Assembly (NCBI RefSeq): GCF_027943255.1
Contig: NC_072895.1
Location: 35,872,001 to 35,936,000 of the forward strand
DNA from: Anastrepha obliqua
Taxonomy: Eukaryota; Arthropoda; Insecta; Diptera; Tephritidae
Length of the DNA: 64,000 bases
Reading direction: 5' to 3'
The notes under the pieces: generated by a model
Told to the model about the DNA's origin: nothing
Databases searched by the model: none
Seen by the model: the letters and a program-made list of their open reading frames with translations, nothing else
Position numbers and translations under genes: made by a program
In this document: positions 35,404-45,986 of the stretch, piece by piece
Layout: the number at the start of each line of letters is the position of its first letter
Numbering within the stretch: position 1 is the stretch's first letter

Positions 35404-35665
35404 GCACTGTAAAACATTCCTCATACATTTCAGAGCGAGGAGCAACGACATGCACATATGTATATTGCTGGTAGTAGCTCTGTTATATGGTACATGGTAT
35501 ATGAAACATTACTTAAATTGGTACACACGACGAGCCCAAACAAAAAAACAAGATACGAGATAAGTTAAATTTTGAAAATGAGCTGTGTCACGCCCACTTT
35601 TAGTAACGATTTCATAAAACCCCAACATAAATATTATTGAGATCGTGTAAAATCCACGTTTTATA
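35404..35665 (+). repeat. Direct repeat, right copy flanking the rosa-like element
   Basis: Partner of 34593-34880 (blocks given there). It ends AATCCACGTTTTATATG just before a GTCCGTCCGTC microsatellite-like patch. Confidence 0.8.
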
Positions 35666-37170
35666 TGTTAAGACTCCGTCCGTCCGTCTATTGTTACCAA
35701 GCTACTTATAATTCGAGAAAAAGTTTAGATATTTTTGCGAAACTGAGCAAAATTTCTGTACATAGAAAATTGACGAAATCGGAAAAATGAACAGCAAGCC
35801 CAAATTTAATTTTACTAAAATGTGTGCAGATATGCAAATATAAATACAGATTGATCTGGCCCGAATTTAGAACTTCCTTACCTATTTTCCTCATTAACTC
35901 CCTTCCAAAAATTGTATTTTGCAATTGAAATTAATTAGTGCTCATAATGTAACTTGTTCGCACGTTCATTAAAGGAAATGATGTGTAAAAATTGCAAAGT
36001 ATTTGAAAAACGTGAAGTTCATTCACGAATGTGAATTTTTTGTCGTGGTGAAATTTTAAAATCAAAGCAGCACATTCGACCATTTTTAGGTTTTGTAACT
36101 TATATACTGTAAAAGTTAATGAAAAAAATAGTTAGAAAGAAATTTAATTTTTTTTAATTGTAAAATTTAACAACAAACAATAAACAACAAATAAACAAAC
36201 AAAAAAACAGGTGTTCACTAAATCACTTAAGAAAAAGGGCGTTGACTTTCATTAAAGTCAACATTTCGAAGTGATCCTCAGAGAAGACATGGAATCATGA
36301 TGTTGGAGTATTTACAGTACCCCCAAACGAAAATCTCTCCACCGGCGGAGGTCAATGGTATGTTTGGCTTTCGAAATGATTTTTTTAGCGGCGGCAAATC
36401 TTTCAATTTCTTGAAGTTATTAGAGAAAGAATCGGCAAGATACAAGTTCACTTCTCGCTCAGCCTATAAAACATCCGTAGTTGAATCTGAAATATGGAAA
36501 ATATACTCAAATTAAAAGTAGATAGAATATTTTTTTACCAAAGCTATTTTGTTCGTTTCCAAGTGTTTATTGATATTAGATAGCAATGACTACGGGGTTG
36601 ACTAGCGAAGTTGACATTTTTTTTTTAATATACAGCTGCTAGAAAAGAGCGCAAAGATAAAGTATTTGTTGTTTATGTGATGAAGGGGAAGACAAAGCAT
36701 TTAATTACTTAGCTTCAAATGGCAAATGAGGGAAATTTTGTTCGAAAATGTAAGATGTACGAACTAGACCAGAAAGCAAGCTAGGCAATTAAAAATAATA
36801 GGAAATCTCGGAAAACAATAGAAATGAAAAACAGTTCAACATACAGTGAAGAGCGCGTGTTTTAATTTATGTTATCTGTGCACATAAATGGCCGAACGAT
36901 GACTGAATTACGGTTATGCTAACCGCTTCATGCTGCTGATGAAATTCAGCAGGTGGCTAATACATCAGGTGGCTGTACATTAATCAGTCATCAGACGGAT
37001 TAACTCAAAGTTTTTGAGGATACTTGAATGTTTCTAAGTGAAATCCAGCTTGTAGCCCGAGCCTCTCAGTCTGATTGCGGCATACGCAGCGGCAGTTTGG
37101 ACTGCGATGCTCATAGGTGACATTTTTAGCATCGAATGAACTTATTTTCTATTACCTTTTATTCTGTTCA
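35666..37170. other. Intronic sequence without recognised repeats
   Basis: Contains a perfect 9-bp-stem hairpin (GTTGACTTTCATTAAAGTCA then AC, about 36240-36261) and two CAGGTGGCT E-box motifs 16 bases apart (36950 and 36966). There is no coding signal. Confidence 0.35.
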
Positions 37171-37175
37171 TAAAT

Positions 37176-37450
37176 GGCGGCCGACGTAGCCGAGAAGCTT
37201 GGTACGTGACTACCATTCGTGTTAGGTTCGAATCTCCGTGCATTGAATGCCAAATGATAAAAAAGTTTTTTTCTAATAGCGGTCGCCCGTCGGCTTGGTA
37301 AACCTCCCAGCGAAAAAGTTCCTCATAAAAACTATATGCCGTTCGGAGTCGACTTAAAAATGTGAACCCCTGTATTTGTGGAACAACGTGAAAGCAAACA
37401 ACAGAAATAGAAGGAGGATCTCGGACAAACTCCCAAAAAGGGTTTGGAAA
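37176..37450 (+). repeat. tRNA-like SINE, plus-strand copy
   Basis: Starts GGCGGCCGACGTAGCCGAGA, continues with TTGGTACGTGACTACCATTC and a B-box-like GGTTCGAATCTCC, then GCGGTCGCCCGTCGG, TTCCTCATAAAAACTATATG, and a 3' part AGAAGGAGGATCTCGGACAA followed by ACTCCCAAAAAGGG. It is the only near-complete plus-strand copy in the window. Confidence 0.8.
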
Positions 37451-37559
37451 AGGAATTGGAAACAAAAGTTACATTTTTCTAATCCTTTCAACTAAATTGA
37501 CAAAATTGGTTTAAATTTTCAATTCCTTTCAAAGAACTTGGAAAACAAAATTACAATAT

Positions 37560-37780
37560 TTACAAATAATTAATTTGAATTAGAATGGAATTAAAGTGTA
37601 GTGATTTCTTCTCCTCCCACTTCCTGAGAAATTCGTTAATGAGGCCTTTTGTAAGTTCACAGAAAGGCTCAGAACCAATTAGAGGCACGTTTGACACTTT
37701 TTTACGTAGATGGTCCGCTATTTCATTTCCCTCATGTCCCTCGTGCCCAGGAACCCAACCTACTAATACCGTAATCATAA
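37560..37780 (-). pseudogene. LINE RNase H end fragment
   Basis: A minus-strand frame reads VLVGWVPGHEGHEGNEIADH, LRKKVSNVPLIGSEPFCELT and KGLINEFLRKWEEKKS, the end of an RNase H domain with its His (WVPGH) and last Asp (EIAD). EPFC-x-x-TKG-x-INEFLRKWEE is shared with the LINE 3' end at 55350-55860, so they are the same family. Confidence 0.8.
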
Positions 37781-38194
37781 TTAATCGTTAGGCTTAGGCG
37801 CTTGTACGTTTTGAATTTTAAAGGGGTGAACTCTAAAATCCATGCCCAAGATTTCAGACAAAATAGTTTTTGGAAGTCCAGGGGTAGCCGCTCTCTTGCG
37901 CACGGACTCACGCGGGTTATCGTTCAAACTGGTAGCGACGAGTTCAACATTTTCATTTGTTCTCGATGACCGGTTGGGCCCCGGCCGTGGACTGTTGGCC
38001 GTCGACTTTGTTGCCCAGAAGCCTCACTTCAATCAGTTAATAAAGATGGCCTGCCAAAATCGTTGCCCAACTTTTGAACTTACACAGTGTTATTAAGTAT
38101 ATGTTATACATACATATGTAAGTATTATATGAGCGCCGTAGACGAAAGGGTTTGACACAAAAAGTAAAGACTGCCAGCTGCCATTCGGACCCGG

Positions 38195-38312
38195 CATAAA
38201 ACTATAAGGTACTCCATTTGTTACCGGAACGAAACGGATTTATATCCAGTCAAGGACTGTCACTCCAGTAGTATTCACCGTGCATGGTTTATACTGCTAC
38301 AACAACAACAAC
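38195..38312 (+). repeat. Retroposon with (CAA)n tail
   Basis: GTTACCGGAACGAAACGGAT, TTATATCCAGTCAAGGACTG, TCACTCCAGTAGTATTCACC and a final TACTGCTACAACAACAACAA match the family at 40975-41296 and 43748-43883. It lies about 200 bases upstream of the homeobox exon. Confidence 0.75.
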
Positions 38313-38514
38313 CCTCCATTTGTGGAGCAGCATATCAAGCACAGATGTTGTGGCTCTTCGATACTCGCCCTGACTTGGTTTTCTGAGTGCAAATGAAACT
38401 CTATGCACTGATTCATGACACTCTGTGTAACATTTTAAAATTTGTCTAGAGAAATTATTTTCTATTTTAAAATCCTACCAATCCTGTTGCATTCATATCC
38501 ATTTTTTTTTTCAG

Positions 38515-39583
38515 GTGGTAATGACGATCGCAAGAAGAGACCACGAACCGCTTTCTCAGCCTCACAAATCAAAGCATTGGAAACTGAATTCGAGCGCGGT
38601 AAATATCTTTCGGTCGCTAAACGGACAGCACTGGCAAAGCAATTACATTTGACAGAAACTCAGGTATTACATACATAATTTATTAAATTTTACGTTTCGC
38701 TTACATTTTTCATCTCTCCGGTGTATTCTTGCAGATCAAAATCTGGTTTCAAAATCGGCGCACCAAATGGAAACGTAAATACACGGCCGATGTCGAAACG
38801 CTGGCCTCCCACTATTACGCCCAATTGGGTATAGGCAGTTTGGCACGTCCTATGGTGGTTGGCGATCGCCTCTGGCTCTTCAGTCAAACACCCACGGGTC
38901 CCACACCATTTCAATCGATCATGTTAAACGGCGGTGTAGCAACATCTCCAATGGCTGCCACACTGCGGCCATACAACAACAATTTACCAATAACTCCAGC
39001 TCCGTCAACGACACCGGCTTTAATGCCTCCATTGCCAGTAATTGAGAGTGCACGGAACGCCATCCTAGCACGCGGTCAACCGCTAAATTTCGCTCTGCCT
39101 TATAGCTTAGCGGGCGCAAGTGGTGGAAATGCTAGCTGTGCTGGCAATAACGTGAATAGCGCGCCACAAATCGGACACTCAGCAAAGTACTATAGGCACT
39201 CGAACGACTTTGTTGATCGTTTTATGGAATACAACTCCCTTCCTATGGCGCCAGCAGCTGTGGGCTCGTATTGCCAAAACGATAACGCCTTAACAAAAGC
39301 CACAGTGAATGACACTTATTTAGCATTGAAATACGCAACGATACCAATAGAAGAAGATACGTCGACCTCGAATGGGCTGGCGGAACTGGAACGAGTTTTT
39401 GGCGACACGAATACCAACTTCCTTCAAAAAAGAATCAAGAACGCCAATAAAATTGAAAGCGAGCAACTGGGCGCACCACACAGTCAAAGGGATCATTTGA
39501 TGCCTTCGAGATCCGACTCGGATTGCAGCGACGTTGATTGTGAACAAATCGATGAGCCACCCGAGATGCATATTTCTCAATGA
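38515..39583 (+). CDS. lms: Homeobox gene, exons 2 and 3 (lms-like homeodomain protein)
   Basis: Exon 2 is 38515-38663 and exon 3 is 38735-39583, split by a 71-bp intron (GTATTA...TTGCAG) between homeodomain positions 44 and 45, a classic site. With exon 1 the protein is 429 residues. The homeodomain (about 104-163) starts KKRPRTAFSASQIKALETEF and ends in helix 3 IKIWFQNRRTKWKRK, with Trp48, Phe49, Gln50, Asn51 and Arg53 in place, so it should bind TAAT-type sites in the nucleus. It is followed by SHYYAQLGIGSLARPMVVGD and RLWLFSQTPTGPTP, a conserved-looking extension. The class is NK-like. I match it to lateral muscles scarcer, which in Drosophila helps pattern lateral transverse muscles. The symbol rests on memory of the homeodomain and on the Mgat1 and qsm neighbours. 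Confidence 0.85.
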
Positions 39584-39755
39584 AATTAGAACTAATATAA
39601 ACACATAGAACTATTTAAAGAATTTATAAAGTAATATATATTTACTTTTAGTTGTTGGTACTTAAAAATTACAGGACAAAAATTGGTTTAAATACATATC
39701 TTATTTAATTATTAATCATTAATATCGATTGCTATACAAGAACTTAGTGTGGCAC

Positions 39756-39761
39756 AATAAA
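39756..39761 (+). terminator. lms: Probable poly(A) signal of the homeobox gene
   Basis: AATAAA lies 173 bases after the stop codon in AT-rich sequence with T-rich stretches downstream. It is the first canonical hexamer after the stop. Confidence 0.5.
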
Positions 39762-40157
39762 ATAATTTATTTACTATTTCAAATATACAAACAGTGTTAA
39801 AGGTTTTTTTGCAATAACGGCAATATTGTAACGATTCTGTGTATATGTACATATTCCCATATTATCCAAATTGTACCGTCCACGCCACTCTTGCGTTTTT
39901 TATGCTTTTATATTTTTTCAGATAACACCGTACGACAGCGAAAGTCATCCAGAAAAAACTGCATATGCGCGTGAAACTATAGTTTTTTTATATGTAGGGA
40001 AGCTGTTTAAACAGCTTTTCATTTTCTCGACAAATACTCTGTAACATTAACATTAATATCCAACGGCAGTGGATATACCCAGATAAAGAAAAAAATGTCT
40101 TTACTTTTCGTCAAGGCAAATATAGATTATTTGATAGTATCCAGTGTGTATACTTAA

Positions 40158-40885
40158 GGGGGTCTTCTGGTCTCGAGGCCCTGAAATGAAGGGTTTTTTT
40201 GGGGATTGATTGTGACAAATCCTGTGAATATTTAAAAAAATTTTCTTTTTTATTTTAAAGGTACATGTCTTGGCTTTTAAAAAATGGTTTTGACTTTGAA
40301 AAAAATTAACACCCGCGACCTTGAAATGGCGCTGAAGACGTCCACCTCCAAACGAAACAGGTCTCCATTTTGGTCACGGTTTTTCCACCTGGGTAATCAG
40401 AAAGCAAAAATTAGATATGCGTTGTCTTCAGAGTTGCCCTGGTTAAGTTTTCCCGTGACAGATTTTTTTTTTTAAATTTTTTTCAAAAGTTATGCAACAA
40501 TTTGCAAAAAAATTTTTTTTTTGCTCATTTTTTGAACTTTAAAAGGTTATAAAAATGGAATGAAAAAAAATTTCAAAAATCGTACACGGGGAAACTTAGC
40601 GGTAAGTTTTCCGAACCTTTTAAGACCAAAACCATTGAAATCGGAGTATAACTACTATGAAAAGTGTGACCAAAATGCTTAAAAAACACGATTTTCGGGG
40701 AAACGCGTTTAAAGATAAAGTTTATGATAAAACGGCCGGAGGAGGGTACACTTTTGTGCCCAGAAAAATGTGAAAAAATGCGATTTTCAAAAAATCCTTT
40801 CTGTGGCGTATTCTCGCATACACATACAACAAAATTATGCAAAAAAAAATCGATTTTTTTTTTCGCTGGAGACCAGAAGACCCCC
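40158..40885. mobile_element. TTAA-flanked non-autonomous element (728 bp)
   Basis: Both ends are the inverted repeat GGGGGTCTTCTGGTCTC, flanked on each side by TTAA (40154-40157 and 40886-40889), the target of piggyBac-type transposases. There is no transposase frame. The interior has A- and T-runs and an AACACGATTTTCGGGGAAAC then GCGTTTAAA core (about 40685-40715) that recurs, inverted, in the TTAA element at 54540-55275. Confidence 0.85.
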
Positions 40886-40974
40886 TTAATTCATAGGAGG
40901 AAAGTTCATTTTTTATTTTTTACATTTTTTATAAAACAGCAGGAAGAACGGAGCTAAAAAGTTCCAACGATAGT

Positions 40975-41296
40975 CGGTTTTACTTTACCGCACGAGCCGA
41001 ATTTATATCCGGCCAAGAACTGTCACTGAAACAGCATTCCCGTGCATGCAAGGGGTATATTTATGCTGCTACAAGAACAAGTTGAAAAGTCACTCCAGCA
41101 GCGCTCCCCGTACATGCAAGGGGAATGTTTAAGCTGCTGTAACGACAACAAAAAGTTCGTTCCCCCGACATTCGGTTCTACGTTACCGGAACGACCCGGA
41201 TTTACTATACATCCTGCCAAGGACTGTCGCTCCAGCAACACTCTCCGTACATGTATGAGGAATGTTTTTGCTGCTACAACAACAACAACAAGTTGC
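40975..41296 (+). repeat. Cluster of three (CAA)n-tailed retroposon copies
   Basis: Three head-to-tail pieces, each ending in a CTGCT-type block followed by CAA/ACA repeats: 40975-41090 (AATTTATATCCGGCCAAGAA, then TGCTGCTACAAGAACAAG), 41091-41155 (CACTCCAGCAGCGCTCCCCG, then GCTGCTGTAACGACAACA) and 41170-41296 (GTTACCGGAACGACCCGGAT, then TGCTGCTACAACAACAACAA). The family also occurs at 38195-38312 and 43748-43883. Confidence 0.75.
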
Positions 41297-42214
41297 AGAG
41301 TATATGTAAGTGAGTGTAAGTATTTAAACATATTTCTTAAACACTTAGTATTTTGAGAAAAATTGAGTATGCAGCATTACTATATAAATTCTATAGTTTC
41401 ACGTTCATATGAATTTTCCCGTAGTTTATTTTTATCGCACGCTGTAATATATACATAAGTTTTGGTGGCGCAGCTGATACATTTTAAACAAAGTTCCATA
41501 CTTTGGTGCATAGATATTATTGAAAATATGTCACGTATCAGTATCAACTAAATGTCATTCTGGAAGAAATCTTATTTGGAATACACATACAAATCACAAC
41601 AATTTGTTACTTGGTAAATAGGAAAAAACACAAATGCGCTTGTATTCAACAAAAATCTTAGTTTTTGTATTGGCAAACTTATTAGCTACCTATGACAGAG
41701 GGCAAGCCCCCAAAATAACATCGCATATTTCCTTTAGAGAGCATATTACTACTATATATAATTAGTTCTTTATCGTATGAGCAAAAATAATTCGAGCACG
41801 AATTTTTACAGTTTTCTCGAGTTCACAGAAATGATAGTGTGTGTAAATAGTAGTCGTTTTTATTTTACATGTAAATCATATATATTATTATTAAAATATA
41901 AATAAAACTAACAAATTCAAATTCAAATTCAAACTTTACACTCACACGCATCTAACTTAATTTAGTTTTTGGTTGTGGCTATTAGTTATAAATATTTAAC
42001 ACATCCTCAAATTCCGCTTGGTATGTATGTATACACTTTGCACAGGAGTACGAGACATATAGTAGATAAAAATGTATGAAAAAACACTTCTGACAAAATT
42101 CATATGACAATGGTTTGTGGTACTTCTTTACGCTATGTTTAGTTTTATACAGTAAAAATATTAGCTCTCAAAACTTGCTGTCTAGTTTAAATTCAAAACG
42201 AATATAATATTCTG
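41297..42214. other. 3' flank and presumed 3' UTR of Mgat1
   Basis: AT-rich sequence between the convergent homeobox gene and Mgat1. No coding signal. On the minus strand a candidate poly(A) signal is present at 41859-41864. Confidence 0.5.
41859..41864 (-). terminator. Mgat1: Candidate poly(A) signal of Mgat1
   Basis: TTTATT on the plus strand is AATAAA on the coding strand, about 350 bases after the Mgat1 stop. It is the first exact hexamer I found downstream. Confidence 0.4.
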
Positions 42215-45200
42215 TTAGCTCCACGAAAGATCGTAGCCTTTCCAGTTAGCGTTTGGCGCCAAGTGCACTCGACGCTTTTGGTAAAAGAACGAAACAATGC
42301 CATGATACGCGGTGCGCGGTACTCCACTCTGCATAAGAGAAAAATTTCATATTTACAAATTATATTTCAACAAAAAAGTAAATAATAGTCACCTTGAAGT
42401 CACCCATCAGCCCTAAAATGGATGTTATATGTTTATATTGCTCTCTGGTTGTGTATTGGATTCGAACGGGTCCATCGGTAGTAATGAGATTCCTGCGTAG
42501 TTCATCGTATGTTACAATAGGGTAAGAATAAACGTCATTCAAAAATATGCGATCATAGTTTTCCTAAAAATGGAACATCATATAGTGAAATTTTGATACG
42601 TGGCTAAGCTCCCAACTTACCCTTAATAAATAGCTTAGGTTCATTTTAGAAAAATTTACAAAATTTTCACTAAGTTTTATATACTTGAGATATTTGTCAA
42701 AAAATAATCCACTGGAAGAAAAAGTACAAAGTTTTCATATACATTTTGATGCAAACGATCCACAGAAATTTTTTGGAAAGCCGTTACTCACTTCGAAACA
42801 CCAATTTTTCCAAAAGTTCTCGTCCGCGATATTTCCGGTCGGATGCAGGCTCGTTCTTTTCGCTGTTCGGGATGGCGTATCCAATCGTCCCAAAATCTGG
42901 CAGAGCAAATAATTTGTATAGTTTAATATCACATGGGTAAATGAAAAATAAGAAAATACATATTTATGCACTCTTCTTAACCCTTTCACGACGGCGCACC
43001 AGTACCATACTTTGGACTTTCCAATTCTGTGTTGCTTTTATTCACATACAAAACTTTTTACTTCTCTAACAATAAACTCTACCGCTGCCACTACAAAACG
43101 TTAGGTGACTACCATATCTAGACGGCGTAAGCCACTGTAAACTAATAAATGACTGCCATGTATAAGCGACGTTAGCCTCTGTGGACTAAAAAGTGGCTGA
43201 CGTATATGCACGGCACCCGTTGCGAGGGTTAGGTAAGTTGCCAACTCACTGAGACATGAAGGTCCGTTGTGGTACCACTGTGTACTGGAACCTTAGTGTT
43301 TATTCATCATGGAACCAGTTAGACGCTCTTATGAAGCGTAGAATAGGTTTTATTCCAACACCGACTAGTTCCGTAAGAGAGTCAAAATGGTATTTTCCTA
43401 ACAACCTTGCTCTACTCCTAGCCAAGGCTGGACAATTACGGAGGAAGTATTCTACTGTTTCTACTTCTTCCTCGTCTCTACAACTTCTGCAGTGTTCAAG
43501 CGAAAATACTCCTAGCCTAGAAGAATGCCTACCTTACAACCAATGAGTGGTGACTTAAACCACGACCTTCGAGAGGGCATCCTGGAGAGAATTTTTATCC
43601 CTAATTTACAAGTTGCCATAGGAATTCCAATATTTGCCTCTGTTTTCAAGCAGTGAACGATTATATTCTGGCTAGCTCATCGGCCTTGAAATTTCCTTCA
43701 ATATCTCTATGTCCCGGAAGGCTGATCGTGAAGACCCAACCTGTCGACGGTTCCACGACAGACAGTTCTACGTTACCGAAACGACCCGGATTTATATCCG
43801 GCCAAAGACTGTCACTCCAGCAGCATTCCCCGTATGTAAGTATGGGGATTGTTTATGCTGCTACAACAACAACAACAACAACAACCCAACCTGTCGAAAC
43901 AGCAAGTTTCCTGGGCCTACCGTTAGATGAGCTAGACGAAGACTACAGGTAATCTACATTGCACTGACAGGGTTCAGTAAGCTGCTACAACAACAACAAC
44001 AAAAAGTACACTAATACCATTTATAGCTGCCAGGCACTCCTGAGCAAACTTTGATCTTAGTATAACTGCCTTCATTGATTTGATGGCCGCCTGGCTGTCG
44101 AAAGGGTTGCGAAATGGTTAATGAAACTTACGACTTTGGCCATTTAACTGACAACTCTTGCCATAGGTTTCTGGTAAGCATCCATCCAAGTCCGGGAAAA
44201 AAATCAGTCCGATACAGCGCTTCAGGCTTTGTATTATCAATAAACTTATCCTTGCCATTGTCATTCCAGGCCGAGACACACCTAAGCGGAGTAAATATCC
44301 ACATTTATTTATACTTATTTGAATCGTCCAATTGGAGTATATTTTCGATTTACCATAACGACGGATCTTGCTTAAGTAATGTGTGTGTTCCCAAAAAGTA
44401 CTCATAGAAATCGGGAGCCACGTTTAAATCGTCTTCAACAATAACGACATATTCGTAGCCTTTTTGAAATGTGGTGTTTAGTGCCCACCCATAATGGCGC
44501 GCAATTTTGTAATACCCCTTGAATTTCTTTTCGCGTGGTGGCGTTAATATATCAGATTGGTCTGGTTGTTCGATCAATGTGACCTGTGATTCATAACTCA
44601 ATATAGCTTTTTTCGTTTGTTGATCACCACAGTCCTGCAAATAAGTTAAAAATACGCAAATTTAAAAAATATCACAGTTTGTTTTATTTTGAACAAATTC
44701 ACCTGTGACACTATAATTGGAAACTGATCAGCATTTGGTCGATATTGCACTAAATTATCCAGACACTTTCGAATAGATATGCGATTGCAGGCAATTACTA
44801 ATATCGGTATAACGGGCTCACCGTTAGGCATGCGAGTCATGGTCGGTTTGACGATTGGTGGACCTTTGCCACTATCGCCTATCTCATCCTCCGGCCGCTT
44901 ATCTTCATTGCTATTTGCTTGACGCGGTTCCTGTAAGCCTAGTGACTGCTCTCCTGGAATGGCTACTATGCCCACTGGTCGATATTTTGTTTCCTTAAAT
45001 GGTTGTGATTCCTCCACGTCAGCAGATGTAATCTTTTCCTTTATAATGCCTATGAGTTGTCCTACAAGTTTACTGTTTTCTTTATTTTCAATTCGAGATT
45101 CACGTTCCAATTTATTTAGTTTTTGGATGAGCAAACGATCCTTCAACGGGTACATGGTACTATTCCGTATTAAAAAATAATAGGTTATAAAAGTCCAGGT

Positions 45201-45242
45201 TGTTAGAAAACCAGCAATGATAAGGATCTTGCGTGAACGCAT
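42215..45242 (-). CDS. Mgat1: N-acetylglucosaminyltransferase I (alpha-1,3-mannosyl-glycoprotein 2-beta-GlcNAc transferase)
   Basis: Seven exons on the minus strand: 44703-45242, 44354-44634, 44132-44281, 42792-42896, 42621-42711, 42393-42563 and 42215-42328. All phases agree, giving 483 residues. GT/AG borders are present throughout. The start MRSRKILIIAGFLTTWTFIT is a short cytoplasmic tail and single signal-anchor helix, so the enzyme is a type II Golgi protein with a stem rich in Glu and Lys. The catalytic part runs from IPILVIACNRISIRKCLDNL through YVVIVEDDLNVAPDFYEYF (the EDD metal- and UDP-binding motif) to WDDWIRHPEQRKERACIRPE, TFGKIGVS and GLFFDKYLKYIKLSE, all hallmarks of GnT-I. It adds GlcNAc to Man5GlcNAc2, opening hybrid and complex N-glycan synthesis. 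It appears intact. The third intron (42897-44131) holds a MITE and a LINE; the introns around them are small. Confidence 0.97.
42981..43228. mobile_element. Probable piggyBac-like MITE in Mgat1 intron
   Basis: The left end after TTAA (42977-42980) reads CCCTTTCACGACGGCGCACC; the right end, before TTAG (43229-43232), reads as reverse complement CCCTCGCAACGGGTGCCGTG. The repeats are imperfect. The end resembles that of the element at 45707-45982 (TTCACG-x-CGG-x-GCG). Internal near-repeats such as GTGACTACCATAT and ATGACTGCCATGT are visible. Confidence 0.5.
43748..43883 (+). repeat. SINE-like retroposon with (CAA)n tail and target duplication
   Basis: The 14-base sequence ACCCAACCTGTCGA occurs directly before (43734-43747) and after (43884-43897) the insert. 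The body has TTCTACGTTACCGAAACGAC, GGATTTATATCCGGCCAAAG, GACTGTCACTCCAGCAGCAT and a hairpin-forming TTCCCCGTATGTAAGTATGG then GG, and ends GCTGCTACAACAACAACAAC. A long target duplication plus a 3' simple-repeat tail shows LINE-mediated retroposition. I see no convincing A and B boxes, so its promoter origin is open. Confidence 0.88.
43980..44006 (+). repeat. Truncated (CAA)n retroposon tail
   Basis: AGCTGCTACAACAACAACAA matches the last bases of the retroposon at 43748-43883, here without its body. It interrupts the RNase H region of the same LINE. Confidence 0.6.
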
Positions 45243-45706
45243 TTTTATGCGATTTAGGTGGGAGTTTCAATTTGAACCGGTAGGAAATGCATCAAATTCA
45301 ATTTTTGGCGCCTTTAAGTTTTTGTCAGCTTTAAATTTTGTTTACCACTTAGTATTCGCATTTTTATTGCGGTGATGCGTGCCCAATTTTTTTAATAAGT
45401 TATAAAAATCCGGCACAAATGACGATAATACCAAAATATTTTAGATGCTTTTCTTTTTTTACACAGGTGAATATGACAGCTTTTTTCTGAAAATAGAACC
45501 ACAATAATATCACAAACTCAGTCAAATACGTTTTTAGAGTTATAGTGTTAAATATACAGTTTAGTTGGGCGTATTGTCGTGTAAAAATTTGACACAAGAT
45601 CTATTTCTTTTTCATTTTGTTTTTGAAATATAATAATTGTTACCATCTTCAAAAGTTATTTTGGGACTCAAAATATTCCTAGGCAAACATTATGCGTAAT
45701 GTTTAA

Positions 45707-45982
45707 CACGTTCCCGCCGGCGCTGTTATTCATGGTCTTCGCCCACAGACGGCAATGTTTAAGTCTTTTCGCTCTATCGGAAGCGATTGCAGGTCATAAA
45801 ACGAAATTTTTTCATAAGGGTAGTCGTTTATGGCATCTCATCTCATAGGTACCGTTTAATAAAGTACCATTAGTGGTATGCGCTGCCTAAAGACGCAATC
45901 TTGTGCGGGCCACCGCTGGTACACGCCGCCTCATGAAGCAATCTTGTGCGGGACACCGGTGGTACGCACCGGCGTGAACGTG
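45707..45982. mobile_element. piggyBac-like MITE (276 bp)
   Basis: Flanked by TTAA at 45703-45706 and 45983-45986. The ends CACGTTCCCGCCGGCGC and, inverted, CACGTTCACGCCGGTGCG pair over 17-18 bases. A direct repeat, GCAATCTTGTGCGGGCCACC and GCAATCTTGTGCGGGACACC, lies about 50 bases apart near the right end. It has no coding capacity. It lies 465 bases upstream of the Mgat1 start codon. Confidence 0.88.
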
Positions 45983-45986
45983 TTAA

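Larger units (their letters stand above)
23425..38514 (+). other. lms: First intron of the homeobox gene (15.1 kb)
   Basis: Bounded by a GTAAGT donor and a polypyrimidine tract plus TTTCAG acceptor. It is packed with transposon remnants, annotated separately. The stretches without any recognisable repeat (about 22.7-24.1, 30.8-32.7, 33.9-34.5 and 35.7-37.1 kb) are where regulatory sequence would have to be. Confidence 0.75.
43240..44105 (-). pseudogene. LINE RNase H and knuckle remnant in Mgat1 intron, split by SINEs
   Basis: The minus strand reads DSQAAIKSMKAVILRSKFAQ (RNase H), then past an inserted retroposon tail VFTISLPGHRDIEGNFKADE then LAR (His and final Asp of the domain), and then CRSCRDEEEVETVEYFLRNC followed by PALARSRARLLGKYHFDSLT, the C-terminal knuckle. 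It is the same family or a close relative of 24485-24935. It ends in IRASNWFHDE and a stop. Retroposon copies at 43748-43883 and about 43980-44006 sit inside it. It lies antisense to nothing: same strand as the host gene, within the third intron. Confidence 0.78.

Noticed and set aside
42735..42989. Open frame with RLDTPSRTAKRTS on the minus strand
   Set aside because: A wrong-frame reading of Mgat1 exon 4, whose true frame gives WDDWIRHPEQRK.
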